Below are positions 53,565 to 60,000 of a stretch of 60,000 nt of DNA, one piece after another (the first letter of the stretch is position 1; the number at the start of each line of letters is the position of its first letter). The stretch lies in contig WPIO01000095.1 in assembly GCA_009760855.2 (NCBI GenBank), positions 218,501-278,500 of the forward strand. Direction: 5' to 3'. Made by a program: the position numbers and the translations under genes. The notes under the pieces were generated by a model that saw nothing but the letters and a program-made list of their open reading frames with translations, ran no database searches and was not told the DNA's origin. The DNA comes from Cristatella mucedo. Taxonomy: Eukaryota > Bryozoa > Phylactolaemata > Cristatellidae.

Positions 53565-53656
53565 CTCACCAAGTCTCTTGGTTGCGGACGAGTTGAGGCA
53601 TTTCCAGTTTGCTCTGCGTGTAGTGAGCCTTGGCGTCCGGCATGAACCCCCTACAT

Positions 53657-53734
53657 TCCCCCTCCCCAGCAAGAGCGTCCAGGTAGCGATCAACCAGCTA
53701 TGCAGCGAATTCAATGAGATTCTTATTTAGGGAT
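53657..53734 (+). other. Possible terminal exon: pyrimidine tract, AG and a short open end
   Basis: A good acceptor-like tract (ctacattccccctccccag) is followed by codons for SKSVQVAINQLCSEFNEILI and a TAG stop. The following 61 bases repeat the exon-like part exactly. I do not recognise the peptide. It could be the last exon of a plus-strand gene or chance. Confidence 0.2.
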
Positions 53735-53795
53735 AGCGTCCAGGTAGCGATCAACCAGCTATGCAGCGAATTCAATGAGATTCTTATTTAGGGAT
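53674..53795. repeat. Perfect 61-bp tandem duplication
   Basis: The 61 bases at 53674-53734 (starting agcgtccaggtagcg) are repeated exactly at 53735-53795. The identity implies a recent duplication. Confidence 0.97.
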
Positions 53796-53950
53796 TTACA
53801 ACGAACTGCAGCCCACTTATAATCTTTGCTAACCGTAGAAGCATGTTTTAGCCGCTGATGATGAGATTACGTTACAGGCGTATTTGCTCCAAGCATAAAC
53901 TAAGAAACGCTAGAGTCAAATGCTTCGACGAATGTACTAGGCAACTTGTA

Positions 53951-54036
53951 CACACACACACACAAAGGCACACACACACACAAAGGCACACACACAAAGG
54001 CACACACACACAGGCACACACACACAGGCACAGACG
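53951..54036. repeat. CA-rich minisatellite
   Basis: Repeats of cacacacacaaaggcacaca with 10-20 bp units. Confidence 0.9.
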
Positions 54037-55599
54037 GTCAAGCGCAGAGATATGCATAAGTATGCGTTCTTGGTACCGTAAGTGGTTCAAACTTAGGAAA
54101 CTCGGAGAAAACGAAGTGGTAACGTGCTCAAATTGTCTACCACGGGTCTTGGGCTTAAATCATGCAGCAGTCAATTATACATGGCCTGCCACGGGCGCAG
54201 TGAAGTCCGTTTTAGGCCCTTCTGACCTATTGACTTTGGGCTACTGAATCGGCAGAGCTTTCTGCGACACAAACCAGACGAATTCCATCCCTATTAGTCC
54301 TACCCAGTGACCGAGTAGTTGTTAATCGCGGAAATAAATGCAAGCGTCTATGAGTGTCCTTTGCGAACTCGTCTGATTTAATCCCCGAGTTCGGCTGAAT
54401 GCCATTTTTGCGATGTTGCATGTGATCTACAAGCGTGAGTTTCTTAGAGCTACAGCGTTCGACAGAGAGCTGCCACTTGCCAAGCGCTAAGGTGTCCCCC
54501 CCTTTCCAGAGCTGTGCAACCGACATTCATTCCGCTCCCTTTGTGAACATGGGGCGAGCGATGCAATCACTAAAAGCGTCAAGGCAATCGAAGGAAAGAT
54601 CCGGATTTTTCACTCGCTGTACGCGGGATTCTTTATGCTAATGAGCGTATAGCATTCGCCTCGACAGGGACTATTAATGATGGCTAAAGATGGGCAGCTA
54701 CTCATCAGTCGAGTTCGATGTCGCATTAAAGACAGGAATCTCGCGCCAAATCCGCTCAACTTAGGCTTGCGTGGCTTCGCAAGTATCGAGAATGCCATCG
54801 AGGCTGCTTTCCTTCACACTCGTTGGCGCTCAATAATTCTTTTCCGCATCCTATGCTAATGGGATGCTATTACGGTTGCTATAGGAACACTCGGGCGGCT
54901 ATCTAGCCTCCCTACCTACTGTAGCAGGAAAATTGCCGGCGCCTGTAACGCTCCGGATATCCGGTCCGCGACGATGTATTTCTCGCGAAGGTGCCAGCGG
55001 CCGGCACAGACAGAGACGCACTATACAGACGGGCCGGGTTATCGCTCTCTCCCGAATCCTGCTTCCTCGACCGTATCGATAACGTAAGTACAATATCCTA
55101 AGTAAGTACAGGATCCTAATCAGTGGCCCTAGCCATAAATGCACATCGCAATTCCAGTATGGAAACAGATATCAGAGGGCGGTCGCCCTAATCAAAGGCC
55201 ATAATTCAGTTGCTCGCCCACATGCTGGCATTAAATGGCCATACAATGGTCATAGCCTGATCACCAAGCCGCACCTACGTGGATTGACTTGGTTCAGTAA
55301 AGGAACGTGAAAATGTGAGCTGACCCTACAGCACCCCATGCACCAAAACGTACAAAATCCTCACAGTGTGGCCGCAGCTGCTGTGACTGCTACTCCGTTC
55401 GGGTATTCAGAGGATTTTCTATGATGCCAGGCATGCTTAAGTTGTGGGCAGTATGTGAAAGTATGTGCTGACAGCCCAAAAACAAGCACGTCTGCTGTTA
55501 GTATGTGTATGTGCTTAGTGCGACAACGCCCCAACACGATTCTGTATGACCTTCCTCACCGGAACAGGCGCAGAGGCCACGTGCTTCTGCGTTGCCTCT

Positions 55600-55790
55600 T
55601 CTGCCTTAGCGCATTATATTGAGCCAGAGTTTTACTGAAAAGGTCGGCTACTGATGTAGGCTGACTCCCGCCTGCCCGCTTCAGGCCGATATCTATATCG
55701 TCCCGGAAACGTTTTAGGGCTCGGTTCAGATAACTGGGGTGGAGGAGCACTAAACCGAGTTCGTCAAAAAAGTACTTTACTCAAGTTACT
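55600..55790. repeat. Dispersed repeat D, copy 2
   Basis: Holds the same two blocks, gagttttactgaaaaggtcg gctactgatg and ttcgtcaaaaaagtacttt, as 19240-19470. Confidence 0.55.
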
Positions 55791-56159
55791 GTTGGTCAAG
55801 CAAGTTGGATTTCAAATCTCACATAATCTGCTTGGGGATTACTATATTTCCTAGCAAGATAACGAACCTGAGCACACTGCCGGGTTAGTTAAGTACATCT
55901 CGATGAATGCACGAGTCTCAGCCTGTAAAGAGGGTAAGTTTTCTTAGGGCACTATAACAGTTAATTTTGTTAAGCCAGTGAAAGCGCTTCAAACGGTGCT
56001 AATCGCCTGACCTATTGTAACGAAGGTGTTATTACGGCTGCTGAGCTAAAGTTCTTTGCCTCAAACGTAGCGCGCGAAACGGTGCAAGTCATTGTAGACG
56101 CTCGACACATTGACGACAGTGGCGCCTGAAACCGCAGTCAACCAGTCTTATATAAAAAA

Positions 56160-56306
56160 TAATACAATTAATTTGTATAGCGCCCCAAGAGAACTTGATC
56201 TCTATTCAGGCTCTTCACATATGCCTCCGGGCTCGAGCCAACGACCTCAGCCAGACCTTGGTCTCCGGGGCGAGCACCTTAACCGCTGGACCAAACCGGC
56301 TCGGCC
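56160..56306 (-). mobile_element. Family B SINE
   Basis: ttgtatagcgccccaagaga acttgatctctattcaggct is the reversed LINE-like tail; gcgagcaccttaaccgctgg accaaacc is the reversed tRNA head. Confidence 0.82.
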
Positions 56307-56484
56307 CTTAAGGCGAAGTGCGAATGTTTTGTGCGTATGTTTTTCGGCGTAGTTTGGCACGATCGAAATCATTAGCGCCCATAAACCCTTACAATAAGCA
56401 AGTTTTGTTTGCCACTTCTTTAGTTAATTGGTTAAGTCATTTGTCGATCCCTGACGTCACATTTATGCTATGTACTTATAGCAC

Positions 56485-56960
56485 TAATAATGATAATAAT
56501 AATAATGCACTTGATAAAGCGCCCTCAGAGAACTTAATCTCTTTCTAGGCGCTTTACATTTGCTGCAAAGGGAAATGCAATTGAATGGTAAGTAAAATCA
56601 TGCTTGAAAAACAAACACAATGAATTATATGATTAGGGGTGACATGCACAGGGTCAGCATGCAAATGTGGTTAGTGGCAGCATGCACAGTGGCAGCACGC
56701 ATAAGCACATCAAGGACGAATCACAGGGACCCACTAAATGCTGTCGTAAATAGGTGTGTTTTTAAGTTCCTTTTAAATGTGGTCAGATCAGGGGATGTTT
56801 TGACGCAGGTCGGGAGGGAGTTCCAGGCTTTGGGAGCATACGAACTAAATGCACGGTATCCAAAGGATTTAAGGTTTGTATGAGGTATTTCTAGAATGTC
56901 GGATTACGAAAAGCGGGTGGTACGATGCTTGGCCTGATGGGGGAGTATATCTGAGAGATA
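56485..56960 (-). mobile_element. L2-like LINE 3' fragment
   Basis: aataataataatgcacttga taaagcgccctcagagaact is a clean reversed tail. The reversed 3' UTR and the C-terminal block (cggtatccaaaggatttaag) follow. Confidence 0.9.
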
Positions 56961-57184
56961 GGAGCTGGAGTAGTACGTTGGGGTACTGCAATGGTGAGTG
57001 TCAAACAAAGGGAGGAATAAGGAGAGGTCATTTTAAATGATGCCAATGTAGCTGCTCCTTGCGCTCTCACAGGTACAAATCTACATTGAAATCCTAGTAC
57101 TTCACAAAACGATGACTTTTTGTTCAAAGGTTGGCCGTGGCGTTCCAGTAGCTTTCGCTCCCCCTTTTCTGTCACCCACCGTGA

Positions 57185-57280
57185 CAATAATAATAATAAT
57201 AATAATGATACATTTTTATAGTGCCCAAAACAACTTATTCTCTTTCAAGGCACTTTATAAATGGCGACTGGGACTTGCGT
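57185..57280 (-). mobile_element. LINE-like tail fragment
   Basis: (AAT)n followed by gatacatttttatagtgccc and tctttcaaggcactttataa is a related but different version of the LINE/SINE tail. Confidence 0.6.
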
Positions 57281-57924
57281 TGCTTCCGCTTGAACCAGCA
57301 CAGTGGGCGTATTAGAAGCTGCCGCAGTGAGCGTGATCGACCGGATGTCTGCTGCGCTTGCCTTTGGTAAGTGCATGGTAAGGGCGTGCATACGTGGAAT
57401 CTTCGCTCATGATTCTTCACGGGGGCCTACTGTATAGTTAATATAAATTTAAAGATGACCAGCGCGTCCTTACTTAGGCTCCATGAACGCAACTCAATGC
57501 TGATGCTGACCCGACGCAGATGAATACATTTTGCAAGATTTTCTTTTTGGTTGTTGTGTAAAAATATTAAATTAAATCTTGAAATAATTATTAATTATTC
57601 CTCCTCTGCAGATTTTCCTCTGTCACCCAAGAGCTCGAGGCTGGGCAGCTAGTGGGACGGGCTCACCGGCTAGGTCAGCTGACACTCGGGCCCGCCTTTT
57701 AAAGCGAAGTAGATGTTTTCCGTGACTTTTCACGCGTGCAATTTCCATATTAAACTTATGTCTTCCGACCGCCACTTTGGACAAATGAGTTTTCACAGCA
57801 ATGAAGTAGCAAAGCGAGCAAAATGCAAGCGTACTTATCGAAGGCAACGACGAGAAAACGCGACAAAGGAAGCCACTAAGTGCCACAACAGCACCATGCA
57901 ATCCTTAATTCATGATGTCATCGT

Positions 57925-58140
57925 GTGACAGCCCTCCGTACGATCTGTCGTCGGGTTGGGTAGCGCGACCGACCAAAAAGTCTCCTCGCTCGAGCACCAA
58001 ACACTTGATTAGCAGAAACCACGCCGATCAAGCCCAGTCTACGCCATCTAGACCACTTCCGGAGTAGAGGGAGCCAGCCCTCTCTCATCCTCTTCTCTCC
58101 TCCTGCAGCCCTTCTATTCCATGCGCGAATCGTGTTTCCA
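57925..58140. repeat. Dispersed repeat C, copy 1
   Basis: gacagccctccgtacgatct gtcgtcgggttgggtagcgc gaccgac through ctcctgcagcccttctattc catgcgc matches 59720-59960. Not recognised; orientation unknown. Confidence 0.7.
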
Positions 58141-59599
58141 CTGTCAAGCCGTTGTTCGTTCCGCTGTCTTGGCCGAAACGTTCGAACAGGTGGCTGGCAC
58201 TCTACGTACGTACGCAGCCGGAACGTCCGAGTACGATAGCCTGACCAGTTCAGCTCAGTCTGAGTCAGAGCGACTGAGCTTAACTGACCGAATTGTTCGC
58301 ATAGCAAGCGACCGATGCCTAAATTTCTGCGGCCGAAACTTCCTCGATCGAAAAGCATCCGCTTCGACGCGCACGAGGCCGACTGTCTGACGTCGTTGCT
58401 GACTTCAATCGGACGCCCATCCTACACGGTAGAGGATAGCCCGGAAGAGGGTGCTGCTGGACCTGGTGCTGCTGTACGTCCGAGAGCCCACTTGGCGGTT
58501 GACGAGCAGCTTACTACATTCTTTTCTAGATTCTATACTCTTGGCAGCGCCTTGATTATTCTCAGATCTCTCCCATAATATTTATCGGCCTATGCGTCGC
58601 AGTTCACAAGGGGCCTTGACCTGCGTTGCAGATCAGGCGGCGCTCCTCCGAAACGCTCCTCCGTCGGCAGAAGATCGGGAGCTATCGTCTGCTAGCCAGC
58701 CTGACTCCGGCTCCGTTGCATTCCGCTGCTTTCGAGTTGCTGCTGCGGTAAAAGTAAGGTTCGCGGAAGCTGGGATGTGCCATTGGCGAGACTAGAGACT
58801 AGAGACTTAGCTAGCCATCGTCGGGAGAGACGCGAATCGTCCGGAGTTCGAGTTAAATAGGGAGAGCAGAGTTAAGCACGGAATTAGTATTCTGCTTGGA
58901 TTTAATGGCGATTGTTTTTCTTAAGCCTTTGAAGCCAAGACGTCATTGTACCTGCCTGCAATTTTCTCATTCAAGCAAAGAGTTCAATAGAGGCTGTGGG
59001 ACGTCGAGCCAAGGTCACTTGAAAATTCTCGAACAGACGCACATCTAAATGTTTCAAGCAGCAGCTTTTCGCGAAAGTACCGCTGCTCTGGAGCCAATTG
59101 ACCTATTGACCTGTGCGAGCATTGAGGGCCACGCGGCGTGTTCAGCGCCAGCCACAGCGTACAACTAAGGGCGCCAACTGCCTTCGGCACCCTTGTCATT
59201 CGTTAGTGTGTATGTATGGCGACCTCTTGGTAGCCACTATGGCGATATTACTCGACCGGGCTGCTTTCTACTTGAAAAGCTCAGATCGTTGGCAGTTGAC
59301 GGCCGAAACCTCAAAACAGACAGCGAGTGAGAGCAAGTGATTCCTCACGATAATCAGATGGCGTATTCGATGGGATGCCGCACAGAACACTAAATCGTAC
59401 TATGACGCGATCTTATATGTATCTTCTGATCTTAATAGTTCTGATAACACTTATTTTATAGGGCCGAATGCTCGTCGCGATCGTGTGAGGGTCAATAGGA
59501 TCTTGTTCTTTTAACCGAGGTCTCAAGTCAGTTGACTGATCGACGCGTTGAATACGGTTCGAGGGGGGTCTTTAATCCCAGCACCACATCCTGTTAAGG
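58141..59599. other. GC-rich stretch with an unrecognised open frame
   Basis: The plus-strand frame at 58315-58578 (MPKFLRPKLPRSKSIRFDAH..) is 87 codons, with a donor-like gtagagg at 58428. I recognise no domain. The base composition makes chance open frames likely. Confidence 0.3.
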
Positions 59600-59722
59600 T
59601 GTGGGGTGATAGGCCACGAGGTAAGGTTCTCGCGTTTCACGACCGAGTTCGCGGGTTCGAATCCTGTAGTGGGCGATTCTATATTGCCAACTGAAAGCGG
59701 TGGTAAAAGCTGGTAAGGCTCT
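59600..59722 (+). mobile_element. Family A SINE head joined to another repeat
   Basis: gtggggtgataggccacgag gtaagg, B box gggttcgaatcc and body gaaagcggtggtaaaagctg are family A. The usual tail is absent and repeat C starts instead at about 59720. Confidence 0.8.
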
Positions 59723-59960
59723 TTTGACAGCCCTCCGCACGACCAGTCGTCGGGCTGGGTAGCGCGACCGAGCAGCGAGCCTGCTGCTGCTGCTGGCTCC
59801 AACACGCCCAAGCCCCTCTATTCTCCAAACCGCGCCGGCCAAGCTCAGCCTACGCACTCTAGACGGCTGCCGGCGTCAAGGGATCGAGCCCTTCTCTCCC
59901 TCCCCTGTGTACTCCTTCTGCAGCCCTTATACTCCATGCATGCACTGCCGAGCCATTGTT
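59720..59960. repeat. Dispersed repeat C, copy 2
   Basis: gacagccctccgcacgacca gtcgtcgggctgggtagcgc gaccgagc through ccttctgcagcccttatact ccatgca matches the copy at 57925. It is joined to a SINE head on its left and reaches close to the window edge. Confidence 0.7.
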
Positions 59961-60000
59961 CGCTCCTCCGAACCCCTTCGACAGCTGGGGGCAATTTGTG

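Larger units (their letters stand above)
53800..56155. other. No gene recognised
   Basis: Holds the CA minisatellite and repeat D. A 60-codon open frame at 54677 (MMAKDGQLLISRVRCRIKDR..) has no family I know. Confidence 0.45.

Noticed and set aside
57918-58358. 146-codon minus-strand open frame
   Set aside because: Half of it lies in dispersed repeat C, whose other copy gives a similar peptide, so it reflects the repeat.

Overview
This is nuclear DNA from an animal, not a prokaryote. The window holds spliced exons with GT..AG borders, long repeat-filled introns, tRNA-derived SINEs, L2/CR1-like LINE fragments with (ATT)n tails, hAT DNA transposons and long dinucleotide microsatellites. The calpain exon pattern is close to the vertebrate one. 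The rest looks like a slowly evolving invertebrate, with a lophotrochozoan as my working guess because a SPIN-like hAT MITE is present. I cannot name the species.

The one gene I can reconstruct with confidence is a classical (penta-EF-hand) calpain on the minus strand, running from a start codon at 33747 to beyond the left edge. I joined twelve exons by hand from splice sites and reading phase. They are 33574-33747, 22671-23174, 19948-20017, 17390-17642, 16656-16827, 15738-15818, 15526-15626, 11424-11501, 10314-10489, 7284-7447, 4282-4502 and 2202-2374. Every junction keeps the frame, giving 722 codons plus one base. The protein has a new-looking 175-residue N-terminal extension (Ser/Thr-rich, then Ala/Gly/Ser-rich), protease cores PC1 and PC2 with Cys252, His409 and Asn437, the C2-like domain, and the start of the penta-EF-hand domain. 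The last EF-hand exons lie off the left edge.

The introns are packed with repeats: LINE 3' fragments, SINEs, a ~670 bp GA/GACA array next to exon 9, and a 127 bp CA array just after the exon 5 donor. The first coding exon sits in a CpG-rich stretch (about 33.3-36.3 kb) that carries a Sp1-type GC box, CCAAT boxes and a perfect GTCACGTGAC E-box.

To the right of 37.7 kb the sequence is mostly transposon graveyard. There are several L2-like LINE copies, including a long RT-bearing one at 42060-44393 with a YAED catalytic motif and one stop codon. A 2.7 kb hAT transposon (39060-41768) with perfect 14-bp terminal repeats and an 8-bp target duplication has inserted into another LINE. A 183 bp SPIN-like hAT MITE (49788-49970) also has a perfect 8-bp duplication and sits in a second LINE family. 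Two tRNA-SINE families and two unnamed dispersed repeats are present. One SINE family shares its 3' tail with the LINE, which suggests it borrows the LINE's machinery.

Beyond these I see only weak hints of other genes: a possible first exon at 35492-35707 (+), an unrecognised open stretch at 52880-53188 (+), and a cluster of six GTCAYGTGAY E-boxes at 53450-53564 next to a perfect 61-bp tandem duplication. I found no rRNA genes, CRISPR arrays or operons, and no intact functional tRNA genes.
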